A DNA stretch of 64,000 nucleotides from Auricularia sp. M13 (taxonomy: Eukaryota > Basidiomycota > Agaricomycetes > Auriculariales > Auriculariaceae), in contig CM073203.1 in the NCBI GenBank assembly GCA_037042915.1, forward strand, positions 124,001 to 188,000. The letters are read 5' to 3'. Shown here one piece after another: positions 21,318 to 32,768 of this stretch. The position numbers were made by a program, and so were the translations under genes. The notes under the pieces were generated by a model. The model saw only the letters and a program-made list of their open reading frames with translations. It made no database searches and was not told the DNA's origin. Every line of letters begins with the position of its first letter. Position 1 is the first letter of the stretch.

Positions 21318-24300
21318 ATGTCCAGGGTACTGGTGTCTGGAGCTCCTTCTGACGACGCGAGTAACCATTCGACTCCTGAAACCTACGAGGACCTGAAGCA
21401 AGTCGTTGACAATTCCATCAATCCCAGCGGCGGCGGCGGCAAAAGCTCCTTCACTGCGTTCAGTGTGTATGAGCCCTAATTGTGACTGCCAACTTTCTGA
21501 CAGATTCTGCAGGCGGCCGAGCCGTGGATGCCGCAGATATCATTCAGCAGAATGCTGCAGTCCGCCTTCTTGAAGGCGACTCGGCCTCAGCAGAACGCGA
21601 AGTCGTCGAGCAGACGGTTAGCAGCTTCGCCGATTCCTGCCAGGCCATTGTACGCGCCCTCGATGTCGTGCAGCAGGCGCATCCGTTCGTTGCGGGTACG
21701 GGTCTCCTTATCCTGACTTGGGCGCCATGAGCTGAACACCGCCTGCAGTCGTTGTGCTCGCCTTGAAGGCCGCGATGGAGCTTGAGCTGACGCGGCGGGA
21801 GAACGATGCCAAGGTCCTGCTCATCAAGAGTCGCATGCTGGATGCCGTTGAAGGTGGGCTGCTTGTAGTATTGGTTCGAGTTCGTTTTCTTACGGAGTCG
21901 CTACAGTTTTGATTGAGTATGCACTCAGTGCTATATGTCTTCCGCCTGTCGCTGATTCTGAGCAGTCTTAAGGACATAAAAAGTGCGAGCAAACCCGACG
22001 CCGATGGTACAACGCTTGAAGGACGCCTACGACCTCGTCTGCGTGCCATGGCAAAGGACATTCGCGACTGCAGTGCCGTCTGCGAGAAATACGTGCAGAA
22101 GCGGTTTATAGGTATTTGGACGGATTTTATAACAATAGCGATCCACGTGAGCTGATGGTGCTGTTAGTGAAGCTCTTTGACGGGGGGCGCTGGCAGAATC
22201 GGCTCGCTGAATACGACGCCGTATTCAGCGATCATAGGGCCCACATCTCCTTGACGCTGGCCAGCTATACTGCTCGCGGTGTGGGTGACCTGCGAAGCGT
22301 GGTGGATGAGATGAAGGGCTTAGCTGAGTCTACGCGCGACACGACATCGACGTTGCTCCTGTTCAAGCAACTCGAACGGCCCAAGGAACGAGAGTTGCTG
22401 CGGTTTATCGAAACGCACGGCGGCGCCGATGCGTGTGCCGAAGACGAAAAGGTTTGCTGCCATGTATTCACGTGTCGGTGTTACTAACGATCTATAGATC
22501 TTTGCCGAATTGCAGGTCAAGATGAAAGAAGGCGCAGATCAAGTTTGGGATACATTTGACGTGCAAGACATCCGACTAGTAATGGCCGCAATTCGCCTCG
22601 AGATGAGGTCCGACCTTGGGCATGCGTTGGCCGAGGATCGTCAAGATTTCAACAATAAATTCGATGCCGTTCAGATTCAGCTCGCGGAAATGAAGAACTC
22701 GATGCGACTCAGCGAAGAGCGCGTGATCACTGCACCTGGGACGGGTCCACACTACCGTCTCATCGACCCGGTGCGCTATCTGCGCTCACGAGGGAAGTTT
22801 AGCTGAGCTCGCTCAACAGGATATGCAGCATATATGGAAGGACATGGTCAGCGCGAGCCCTCAAGTCCACCAAGCCACTAACTTGCCCTCCAGGCCTGGA
22901 AGACCCGCGTCAAGGGCAGAGACTTCGTCGCTGCTATTCACGATCACTTCTTTGAGAAGTGCTTTGTGCAAGAAAACGACGTGGAATATGATGCGTCGTG
23001 CATTGCCCGGGGCCGCAAACTGTCGTCCAGCGCTTCCCTGTTATTCAGCCGCCGGATTGGCGCCAGTCCGGCGCGTAGCACAAATGCATCGCAGTCAAGG
23101 CAGTCGTCGAGGTCCCGAAAGGATTTTGAAGACCGCTGGGCACTTCGCTACATCGCAATATCTCGCCTCCGCCCAATCCTTGAAGCCTTTGATCCCGATG
23201 CTACTGGCTGGGTCACTGTCCGAGACGTAAACGCTTTCACTACGAGTCGGCCGGACGGGTATTCCGTGCTCAAGTGGATTGCCTTCTGGTCCGTAGGTTC
23301 GTCAGATTTCTATTTCTCTGGCGTACAGGTACCTGAGGGTGCATTGGTCAGGGTTTCGGCTCGTCTCAGCTCAATATGCGCGCAAAGCGCTGTCACAACG
23401 AGCGAGAATGATGCGACTTGCGAAGCAAGTGCTACCCTGCAATCGTGCCCGTGTCGAAAGATATCTGTCTAGTTCGAGTCTGACCATCATCGACTGTCTC
23501 CTCCATGGCCTCAATTCCGTTGATCATCCTGAGGACGACAGCGACGTGCTGTGCCGGTTCAATGACTTCGTTGACGCCGAGTACGCCCGTGTCGAACAGA
23601 ATCTAGACCTATATCAATGGCACATTGACATGTCAAACACCCTGTCCCTCATAATGGATAACCGACCGATCGAGCATGTAGGTGTTGTACCGCATCTTTT
23701 ATTTTTCTCTGAACTAAGGCCTCATAGCTTGTCATCCCCCTCCTCACGTTACTCCTCCAGAGGCATGCCGACATCATGAATCTCGCCGCAACCTTTCCGC
23801 TCAATGACCTCGAGCTCTATGACGCCCAGAAGTCTCTAGAAACTGTAGCGCAGGGTGTTTACTACCGTATGGCCACCCTGATATGTGAGTATTCCGGAAC
23901 TCGAGTCGTTCTTCACCTGATTGATCTGCGACAGCAAGTTACGAAAATCAGAGCCTCGACCCCAAGTCTCAGTTCACACACGCCCTGCATGGAATGGTAA
24001 GTCATATCTTCTGGTTGGAAGCCATTTTATGACTATTCACGCAGTTTTCATCCCTTTACCACTGGCACCTGAACAAAAGTGTTCATCTCCATCTGCATGA
24101 GCAGACGATCTCAGGCGACTCTGCTCGTCCAGAACCAGAACCAGATGCCCGAATTCTGGTATATGGTATATCAAGCTGCGACATGCCCGAGCAGTTTTAT
24201 GCTAGTGACAATGCGGCGAACGCATCTTTCGGAGGTATATGGGCTGGATATTATCTTTCCGTCGATGGCAATCGTCAAGGCTGGCTTGGACTCACTCTGT

Positions 24301-25633
24301 GCTTTCATGCTGACGACACGATCTCTGGTAATGGTCAAGATACAATCGGGAAATTCACGATAACTGGAACTCTTACTGCGCGTTCCGACGCAAACGGCAT
24401 GGCCTCCAATTCCCGAGTCGTGCTCAGGAAGGCTTACGTCTTCTCGGGACGGCGACCTATCTGGCGGTATGTCGGAGAGCTCCAACGCCATCCTGACCGT
24501 ATATCAGACTATATCCAGGGATCCTGGGGCGCATGGAGCGACGGCGATGAAGATATGGCCGTTCTGGGCTCCTTCCGCCTCAGTCGTGGCGCCTCACCCC
24601 TGATACGGCAACCATCGCTCCATTCTACTCTTCCATCGGCCCGTCAGAGATGGAATATGGCGCTACGATCTGTGAAGAATGATATTCGCCGTCGCTCATG
24701 GAGCTGGAGTTTCTTCCGCCAACGACTACTTGACCGCAAGGCAGCGGTCGAAGCGCACATGCGACTGCTCATAGTCAAAGATCCGCACCGCTACTCACGC
24801 ATCTGGCCAATATCACACGACGGCTCACCATCAATTGTCACTCGATGGACCTACGAGGATGAAGCCTTCCATCGCTTTCTGGCGGAGCGCAGGCTAAATC
24901 TGGAACGCGTTGAAGTGTCAGTATATCAATTTCATTTGTTTCTACCTGCTTACAGCGCAATATAGCAACGTGAAATGCGTCTACTGCGATGCCACTCCCA
25001 CCCACGCAAGATATAGGTGTGTGCTACCGGCGCCGAGCCGTCTTGGTGTGCAGCACTACAAGCTGAAGTTACGCTATTAGATGCGTTGGGGGTGAGAGCA
25101 TAACTGATTGCTATATGTGCTTGAGCCCATCCTTCACGGGCAGTGATCGCGTGATCATGAAGTCGTCACGTGCCCCATACGCGTGCAACATTGGACGCAT
25201 CAGCACAGCGTCGCCTGCATATGCTCGCCGAGCAGTCATCCCGGTCTCGCACGCATGCGAAAATCAAAGGCGTGATGCCATGTTAGTAGAGCATGACTCT
25301 CGCAGCCTGCACCGTTGCGGAAATACCATGACACAGTCGTCCTGGTGCTGTACGGAATGCGCGAGTGGTACGTCATTCACTTTCCTCTGTTAATCCTCTG
25401 ATTCACTTTCAGAGACTTTCATTTGCGAGGTTTGCACGTCCAGGCAGGGTTCGATCCAATTGGTCGCGGAATCAGCAATGAGCAATGCAACGCTCGAGGC
25501 TAGACTCTCAGTGATCGAGCAGTCTATGGAGCGAATTGAACATCGCATCGCATTGGGCACGAGAATCTGTCAAATTTGGTCTTGGATTCTGCTGCTTTTC
25601 TTGGCATCGCAATTAGCATTAGCTTTGAAGTGA
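21318..25633 (+). CDS. Large EF-hand and ZZ-zinc-finger protein with C-terminal membrane anchor
   Basis: A many-exon gene (about 15 short introns) encoding roughly 1,100 residues, ATG 21318 to TGA 25631-25633. The N-terminal half is helical, with probable coiled coils around RQDFNNKFDAVQIQLAEMK. The middle has one EF-hand loop, DPDATGWVTVRD, with Asp at positions 1, 3 and 12. A beta-rich block follows (GIWAGYYLSVDGNRQGWLGL). Near the C-terminus paired Cys residues, VKCVYCDATPTHARYRC and TECAS, form a ZZ-type finger, then a short coiled coil and the hydrophobic segment IWSWILLLFLASQLALAL at the very end. This architecture recurs in Agaricomycete proteins of unknown role. It is probably tail-anchored with the domains facing the cytosol. 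The internal exon borders are approximate. Confidence 0.7.
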
Positions 25634-26299
25634 GTGAAATAAAGTCGCACACTTGTGTATTTTTCCACGCATTGGACAGCTGAGGATAGTCTTGAGACTG
25701 CGTAAAAGGGAGCCTAATTACCGGGCGGGGATAAGGTGTGATTGAAGCACTTCGTGAAGTAAAAGCCGGTCTCCTGGGCCAGCTCCCACGTCACGAAATG
25801 CAACAATCTCGCCTCATCCCCACGCCGGCGAGTAGGACATGGCCACGTCTGATATATCCCGGGGGACACGAGGAACGTGTTTTCGCCCACAGCCCGCTGA
25901 AACCATGTGCTCTCAGGCTTCAATCATCGGAGCAATTTTCGCAACATAAGAATGAAGAATATGCACTGAGGGTGTGACTTACTTTCCATGCAGCCGATCA
26001 GCTCCTGTACGTAGATCAAGGTTCGGGAATCGTTGAGTTTTTTCCATAGGCATCGCCAGTTTAGTGATTGCCTTTACAAGGTGGATTGATGGTAAATCAG
26101 AGAGATGTCCGCCGCGCAAGTGCATGGCTTTATAGGCCTCCTGGCCAGGAACCGCGGTGGCGCAAGGGTTGACAACGGCACCACCATGCCGAGCGCAACG
26201 TGTCAGACTACTGTGGTTTACGCAGTCCAGAGGGTGTCCTATCAAAAACCCTCATTGATTCGTAAATATTAATGGGCAGGGCCAAAGAGCAAGAGAGAC

Positions 26300-26933
26300 G
26301 GCGCTCTGTCTAGACGAGATCAGTTGTAGGCAAGAACAGACATGATGGTCTCCAAGATGCCTGGAGATTCCAGCCACCTATTGAGACGGGACGCCCGCAG
26401 GATCTGAACGCCGGCGGTGGCGTGGCAGCAAAGCTGTAGAAAGGCAGTTGATGGGCTGCGACCGGCGCAGGTGCACAGAACTGCGGGAACGGCATAGGGA
26501 TGGAGTCGAAAGTCGCGATTGGATACTCGAATGAGTCGGTTTCCGGATTCAGCAGCGGACACAATGTAGTTGACTTGGCCTCCAGGTTGAACGCAATTGC
26601 GGGAATAATAGGCGGCACGATGACCGAGGGGACAATTCCGAGGTCACATACGCGAGACTGTCTTCACCTCCTCGGTGGAGGTCCCCGGCGCGATACTCGA
26701 AGTCTCTGAATTGCTTCTGGCGAGGGGAGGCATGAGGTCAGGCATATTCGCCCGAGCCAACATCCGCTTCGCGGTTTTGGTGAAGTTCATACCGTCGATG
26801 ATGTAATCATCGTGGTCGGTGTTAGGCTCGTCTGCGAGCACGAGGTCCGGGTGGACGGAATTCTCGTGGCCGTGGAAGATGTCACCACCTGGGCGAATAT
26901 CTCCATGGGGAGGGCAAAGGTCTCGGTAGACAT
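26300..26933 (-). CDS. Hypothetical short gene with a clear TATA box
   Basis: The ATG at 26933 (MSTETFALPMEIFAQ) lies about 90 nt below a TATATAT box at 27021-27030 on the same strand. A good intron (GTGGTGAC...GCAG) follows directly. Beyond it, two open blocks, one with HDDYIIDGMNFTKTAKRML and one rich in Pro with FPQFCAPAPVAAHQLPFY, could be exons, but I could not find one consistent splice path. No family is recognised. It may be a real lineage-specific gene or promoter-proximal noise. Confidence 0.25.
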
Positions 26934-27020
26934 AGTGAGTGTAGGTTGTGGACTGTCGAGAGTGATTTGAGTGAAACTGGTTCGAGTTGTTATGATGGCG
27001 GAGAATGCGTGCGTGGGGTC

Positions 27021-27030
27021 ACATATATAG
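27021..27030 (-). promoter_or_regulatory. Putative TATA box of the hypothetical minus-strand gene
   Basis: CTATATATGT on the minus strand, about 90 nt upstream of the ATG at 26933. Confidence 0.4.
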
Positions 27031-27695
27031 GGAATGAAATTTCAGAGCGGACTAGGTGTTCAGTCAAAGTGGAATTCCCGAGATCGGTACCGCTCATCCG
27101 GCGTCGATTCCGTGGTCGACATTCAAATATCCCGCCAGTTCGAACCGAGATGGACACGGCGCTCCGGACTGGATAATTCAATGCTCTTGACGGCACCGAC
27201 GAGGAAGGACCAAGCGTCGAGCAGGAATGAGCTTGTCAAAATGGCTCAGGGAGCCGAGACAGAGCTGGGACCTCAGCAACAGGAAGCATGGCATAAACAC
27301 TTGGAGGGAGATTGGGGGAACGAAGGCGTAGCTTTATCTCTGATTGTGATGTGATGGGGGTGCGATCTTGACAGAAGGGGTAAAGTCAGCCAAAAAAAAT
27401 AAAAATCAGGGCGATGCAGTGATGACAACCATTTGCGCAATGCGATAGTGTGGATGGAAAGTCCGCAAAAGCCGAAGCCGAATGTTGGCGCCAGGGACAA
27501 ATCACAGAGCAGTGCACCTTCTAAAAAAGGTAGGATCTGCAATGGCATAATCGTAATTACCTTTGGGGTAATAATCTGGGGCCCCCGCGGAACAAACCGT
27601 GAGAATGCGATTTGTCCCGGCCCAATTGGTGAGTTTCTGAAGGGAGACTCGCGCTCGGAGTTTGAGCTCACCCTTGGCTTCATTCCTCCCCCATC

Positions 27696-28821
27696 ATGTT
27701 AGCGCCCGTCGCTGGACTGCGGGTTGGGTGTTCAGTTGCACGCCGTAGGTAACCTCCAGCTCGTTTCAACGACTACTGTGCTCATCAGCCATAGGCATTT
27801 GGCCTGGTTTATCGAAGCCCGAGTCCCTGTTGGCTCTGCGGGGTGTCCATTCGAGTGCGATCCAGGGTGCTCAGGCGACTGAGAATGCGGCGACTCATGA
27901 ACCTACGACGGTCATCGCCAATCGAGGCAGCAACGCAGAGAGTCTCATGATCCCTAAGAACAAAGCGGGTGCGTGCTACAGTGGGTGTCGGCGCTTGTTC
28001 GGCGTCTGACTTGCAGGTTTGTAAACTGCCTTCCCATGCGCGCTCTCCCCGGCGGCTATCCCTTCCTGTAACACTCTTACAACCTCAACGACCCGCTCTA
28101 TCTCTCGAATAACTGCCCTCCGCTCTGTATGACCGCTTCCTCAACTGATGGCACGATCTCGGCTGCAACTATTGATTCAACGGCGTGCAGAATATATCAC
28201 CACAACGCTGGACAAGATCATGGACTGGGGTCGCACCGGGTCTCTCTGGCCCATGACATTCGGTGAAGCCTCACCACCATAAAACCCCACTCTCCTCACC
28301 TGCCTCGTTCCCACAGGCCTTGCATGCTGTGCCGTTGAGATGATGCACATTGCCGCGCCGCGGTACGACCAGGATCGTCTGGGATACATGTTCCGCGCGT
28401 CGCCGCGCCAGACAGACGTGATGATAGTCGCGGGCACGGTGACAAACAAGATGGCACCCGCGCTGCGCAAGGTGTACGACCAGATGGCTGAGCCGCGCTG
28501 GGTCGTCTCCATGGGCAGCTGCGCGAACGGCGGCGGGTACTACCACTACAGCTACGCCGTCGTGCGCGGTTGCGACCGCCTTGTTCCCGTCGACATCTAC
28601 GTCCCAGGATGCCCACCGACCGCGGAGGCTTTGCTGTACGGCTTGATGCAGCTCCAGAGGAAGATGCGCCGTGCCCGAAAGACGACGATGTGGTGCGTCC
28701 GATCTTCCGCATTTTATTATTCTTCCCATCGCTGCGCGTTCTCAGCATGCAAGCAATCCGGATTCTCATTGTCGTGCTGCATATATTTGAACTCACGCGC
28801 TCCAACAGGTACCGCAGCTAA
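27696..28821 (+). CDS. NDUFS7: NADH dehydrogenase iron-sulfur subunit, PSST/NuoB type (complex I)
   Basis: This subunit holds iron-sulfur cluster N2, which passes electrons to ubiquinone at the matrix arm of mitochondrial complex I. Exon 1 (ATG 27696) and exon 2 give a basic, hydroxyl-rich targeting peptide ([17 protein letters not shown]). A long intron of about 220 nt then leads into [15 protein letters not shown]. The cluster ligands are all present: adjacent Cys-Cys in [12 protein letters not shown], Cys in [13 protein letters not shown] and Cys in [16 protein letters not shown] last intron splits the codon for Trp in TTMWYRS, ending TAA 28819-28821. Length and motifs match fungal orthologues closely. 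Expected single-copy housekeeping gene; no TATA box. Confidence 0.93.
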
Positions 28822-29309
28822 GCGCGCTTCAATCTCAGTTCTTTTGCCGTTGTTTCCTTTTGCATGAAACACTGTCAATGGATACCTTCTTTCGTAGACT
28901 TGTGTGCCTATCTGAATTGCGAGAGCAACACCGCATCCGCAGTAATCCTGAGACTACGTGCTACGCGAAGTGGCACCTATGCCCTGCCAGTGAGCCAGCG
29001 TGAGACGGAAATCGGGCAGAATCGGGAAGGCTGGTAGCGCCAAGACGGCGGCGACTCTCAACAGTCTCAGCCAATAGGAGTCCTTCTGAGATCATACTTT
29101 TGCGACGTCCCAATGACTGGAAATTCCAAGGAAGTACTTGAAATAAGGATATTGCACAACTACAACATATCATCTACCAAAGTCATGAGCACCGGCACGA
29201 ACACCACACTCGTAGGCAGAGAAAAAACTCACCAAGCTGACGCCTCGCCCTCCACCGCAGAATGGCGCTTCTTGTTTTTTCTCGGCTCTCCATTCCAATC
29301 CCTGCCCCA
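28822..29309. other. Region between NDUFS7 and the KRI1 relic
   Basis: About 490 bp with no recognisable gene. Confidence 0.4.
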
Positions 29310-30645
29310 TTACCCTCATTCGCGCCCGCGAGCTTCTCATTTGTCTTCTCCTTGAGCGTCTTGCGCTGCTCGCGCACCTCCTTGCACCACGTGTCCTCGT
29401 GCCGCACCAGCGGTGGGATCTTGCACGGGTGCGCATTGAGCGTCGCTGCGCCTTTGCTCCGCGGCGGCTTCGAACACCTCATCGTCCGCCTCCTCGTCCT
29501 TATCGTTGTTCGCGGCTTGGTCGTCCGATTCTGAGCTGGATTGGTCGCCCGATGACGACGCTTCGTTCTTTTCCGCTTACCATTTGGAGTTGACCTTGGC
29601 CCGGGATGAGGGTTTCGACGAAGTCACTCCGCCATGCGTCGGCACGCGTTTCGCAGACTTGTCGACCCAGCCTCTATTTAGGAAATAGCTACAAAATTCT
29701 GACCGAATAGATAAGAACTTGAGTACCAGTGAATCGGAATGGGGAACGCACTCGAGCGAGAACTTCTGGTCTTCATCCGGATCGCGCGCCTTCTCCTTCT
29801 CCGTCCTCTTCCTCGACTTCTTCTTATCCTTATCCCGCCTGTTGTCCCCGTCCTCAGCATGCTGCTGTTGTCGCTACTGCTCCTTGATCTCGACTTCGAC
29901 GAGGCCGGCAATGTCCTCGCGAACCTCGTGCTCGAGGAAGGCCCGGTACTCTTCCTCCTCACGCTCGATCTCGTCTTTCGTTTTCTCGCGCAGCACGACG
30001 AAGCCTCTGCAGCCGCTGTGGTCGTCGCGCAGCGCGCGCTGTTCCTCGACATGCGTGGGTTGTAAAGACGGCAATGGCGAGCGTGAACGGACAGCACGGC
30101 GTTCAGCGCGTATTGCTTAATCGTTAGTGGCTAGAAGTAGAATATAATAAGCAACGCTCAGAACGGAAATGAAATAGAATATTAAAGTGAACGTAACGTA
30201 CTTTATCCTAGGATTCTTACTCCTTTTCCTTCGCGAGCGGCCGCGCAGTTGCGGTCTTCTGATGCTCCTCCTAGAGGACATAGGTGCCGCTATCGTCAAT
30301 ATCCGGGTCCTTCTGGTGGATGCGGGCGAGCATGCGGAGGATGGCGGCGTCGACCTGCGATCTGAGCTCCTCGCCGTCCTCGTCCTCCGTCTCGCTGCTC
30401 GAATCGTCCTATGACAGCGCGTCGTCACCCGCGTCCTCGCCGTAATTTTCATCAACTGCAATTAGGGCCAGCGTGAGTTATCAGGCAACCCTGAGTTATA
30501 AGGCGGCGCGGCTGGACGCACGCTTCTGCAGCTCCTCGCGCTCCTCGCGCTCGGCGTAGGCCTTGGCATAGTTCTCGTTGACTTTGAGCGTGTTGAGCAA
30601 CGAGCTCGACGACGAGCTCGACTCTGCGTCGCTGTCACCCAGGAT
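29310..30645 (-). pseudogene. KRI1: Decayed, truncated copy of the ribosome-biogenesis gene KRI1
   Basis: Kri1 works in 40S subunit assembly in the nucleolus. Blocks of it appear in the right order on the minus strand: LLNTLKVNENYAKAYAERE (about 30600-30530), SQVDAAILRMLARIHQKDPD, VLREKTKDEIEREEEEY, EDQKFSLDYFLNRGWVDKS (splicing across 29690-29752) and AATLNAHPCKIPPLVRHEDT. Between them are in-frame TAG codons (in SSETEDED- and EEHQKT-flanking codons, and after EVEIKEQ) and at least two frame shifts. The normal start and the C-terminal third are missing. Since KRI1 is essential in yeast, a working copy should exist elsewhere in the genome. I read this as a duplicated relic, although clustered sequence errors cannot be excluded. 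Confidence 0.8.
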
Positions 30646-30968
30646 TTTTGTTTCTGCCAGTGCAAATGACGGAAGAAAGCAGGGATTTTGCGCACTCGAG
30701 TCGCCGTCGTTTGCCGGGACGCTTCACTTGCTTCCGACCACCTCAGAATTTTTTCTGGCTTATGCCCTGCTTGGATGTTCTCTGTGTAACGTACCCTGGA
30801 GAGCCCCTAGCTATATGTGCTCAAAGCGCTGTTGGTTTCCCACATTAGGCGCCCAACGAGAACCCCTGGCTGTCCTCTGTGTGTCTGCGCTCTTGTGAAA
30901 CGTGCAACAAGTCTCTGGCCGGCAGTGCTTTCACTCTCAACTCTGCTACTATTGCCTCTTGAGCAGCT
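30646..30968. other. Upstream region of the F-box-like gene
   Basis: About 320 bp, treated as promoter and 5' leader. No clear motif is seen. Confidence 0.4.
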
Positions 30969-32459
30969 ATGATCCTCCCTCTTCCTCCCTACGCGTGCGT
31001 CCGACTCTTCGAGCATCTACCAACTGCCGACAGCAACGCTCTCGTCCGCACCTACCCTGGGCTCGTGCACGCCTGTGTCCAGACCCGGTATTGGCAGGCC
31101 CGTCTTCCCGTTGAGATCGCCCAGATCGCGTTCGCGCACCTCCGCCCGGCAGACTCCTACGCCGCGTGCTGCGTGTGCGCATTCTGGCGCGGCTGCAGGA
31201 TGAACGCGCGCATGCTCAAGGCACAGCTCGATCTTGCTGTGTCGAGGAACTCGCGCATATCCTCAGAGCTCGCCGTTATGAGAGCCGACGCGACGGCCGA
31301 GGAAATCTGGCGCTACTTCGTCGTGGCTGCCCCGCGCGGCATGGTGCGCAAGGGTTACCGGGGCCATCGCGTAGTGTCCCTCGATCTGCGCCGCCCGCTC
31401 GCACGACGGCTAGCGAGTTCACACCAGGGCAGCGGGATCTTTCTATCTGACTATGGAGGCATCGTTGCGGCGTCTGCAGTGTGTGGTCTGATATTCTACG
31501 CCATCGAGGACATGCTAGCCCAGGCGGACTGGTCTCACTATGACCAACCGTTTCCAAACGTGTCCCAGAGCGGCTTGCCAGAAGCCGTATGCACCCTGCA
31601 GCACCCGAAAGGCGGCAACGAGAGTCACAGCCAGTTGACACTGAGAGACGTCGGCATAGCGCATCAGCAGGGGAGCGCCGGCCGTGGGACTTTCCATATA
31701 TTCGCGATGTACGACGGCGGCAAGGTGTTTTGTGCGACTATGCAGCTTAGGGAAATGCACAGCGAAAAGAGTTTCACCAGTTTCGCACTCGTCTACGCCG
31801 GCCCGCCGTCCATCAGCACAGTAGACTGCGAGTGCAGCGGCGTCCCGCGACTCCCGCCTTTGATGCGCAGCACATCGACGCCGTCGCCCCGCCCGTCCCT
31901 GCACAGTGCACGCGCCACGATCACACTGAGGGCGGCGGCGTCTAACGACCATTCGCAGGCATACGTCGCACGCATCAGGACGGATTTCGCTCCGGGCCAG
32001 GAATCAGTGCGCGCGCGCGCAGCCAGCATTGACAGTGGATGCCTCGCGTCTCAGTCGCCCTACAACATGGCTGTCTACCAGCAGATGCTCAGTCAATCCA
32101 TGGTGATGCCGCAATTCCCATACGGTGCACACCCTCACCCTCAGATCATGTTCCCGCAGTTTCACTCGCATGGCAGCGCGGCCCGCACATCCACCGGACG
32201 CGTGTCAACGCCAAACTCCACGCAGAAGCGAGCGGCACCCTACACAAAGCGCGTCAGAGACTGGAGGGAGGCTCCCAAACCGAAAAACACTGCATCGACC
32301 AAAAAGCAGCGTGCGCCGAAGAAAAAGCAGAGGGACTGTCCGCCTCAGCTTTGGCCTGCTACAATGGCTTTCCCCACGGAGCCGCCTGAGGCATACGATG
32401 CACTGATGCGTGCCATGGGATACAACACACCGGGTTTAATGACAGTAGCATACCCGTAG
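30969..32459 (+). CDS. Single-exon F-box-like protein, 496 aa
   Basis: An intron-free frame, unusual for this window. Near the start (residues about 45-75) LPVEIAQIAFAHLRPADSYA, followed by Cys- and Trp-containing sequence (CCVCAFWRGC), resembles a degenerate F-box, and LPPYACVRLFEHLP may be a second weak copy. The middle is globular and unrecognised. From residue about 340 it is low-complexity: Pro/Gln/His stretches (MPQFPYGAHPHPQIMF) and a Lys-rich block (KKQRAPKKKQRD) that could be a nuclear signal. If the F-box is real, it would link Skp1-Cullin ubiquitin ligases to a substrate. The lack of introns may mean a young or retroposed gene. Confidence 0.6.
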   Translation: MILPLPPYACVRLFEHLPTADSNALVRTYPGLVHACVQTRYWQARLPVEIAQIAFAHLRPADSYAACCVCAFWRGCRMNARMLKAQLDLAVSRNSRISSELAVMRADATAEEIWRYFVVAAPRGMVRKGYRGHRVVSLDLRRPLARRLASSHQGSGIFLSDYGGIVAASAVCGLIFYAIEDMLAQADWSHYDQPFPNVSQSGLPEAVCTLQHPKGGNESHSQLTLRDVGIAHQQGSAGRGTFHIFAMYDGGKVFCATMQLREMHSEKSFTSFALVYAGPPSISTVDCECSGVPRLPPLMRSTSTPSPRPSLHSARATITLRAAASNDHSQAYVARIRTDFAPGQESVRARAASIDSGCLASQSPYNMAVYQQMLSQSMVMPQFPYGAHPHPQIMFPQFHSHGSAARTSTGRVSTPNSTQKRAAPYTKRVRDWREAPKPKNTASTKKQRAPKKKQRDCPPQLWPATMAFPTEPPEAYDALMRAMGYNTPGLMTVAYP

Positions 32460-32768
32460 TTCACCGAGACATATCCTTGTTTATGTAGTCGATCCGTCTG
32501 GAATCGGATCAACCTTGTTTCTCTCTCAACTTGCGCGATAATTGCATGTGCATCCCAAGATAGAGAGGTCGTCATTCCACATTGCAACAAGACCCACATG
32601 GTCTGAGCGCTTGTCACAGACAGATTAATCATACAGTACTGGTCAGACTCTGGCTGATTGTGAGTTCGTCGCACGGAAAAGTGGTGGTGGTGGTGGTGGT
32701 GGGGCAGAGAGCCAAATATTATGCACGATTAGAAGACTTCTGTATCGTATCAAATAGCAGTTGGATGA
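32460..32768. other. Region between convergent genes, with a GTG microsatellite
   Basis: 3' flanks of the F-box-like gene (+) and the metallophosphatase (-). Confidence 0.5.
32681..32704 (+). repeat. (GTG)n microsatellite
   Basis: Seven to eight GTG units in the 3' flank of the metallophosphatase. Confidence 0.85.

Larger units (their letters stand above)
25634..27695. other. Poorly resolved region, possibly one or two short genes
   Basis: About 2 kb without a gene I can name. Minus-strand open stretches at 25714-25923 (LVSPGIYQTWPCPTRRRGDE) and 25979-26245 look partly coding and could be spliced exons. The part at 26300-26933 is listed separately. From 27030 to 27690 I see only upstream sequence of NDUFS7. 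Confidence 0.3.

Noticed and set aside
29310-30645. Recoding or read-through to explain the stops in KRI1
   Set aside because: Frame shifts and missing ends occur besides the stop codons, so decay is the simpler reading.
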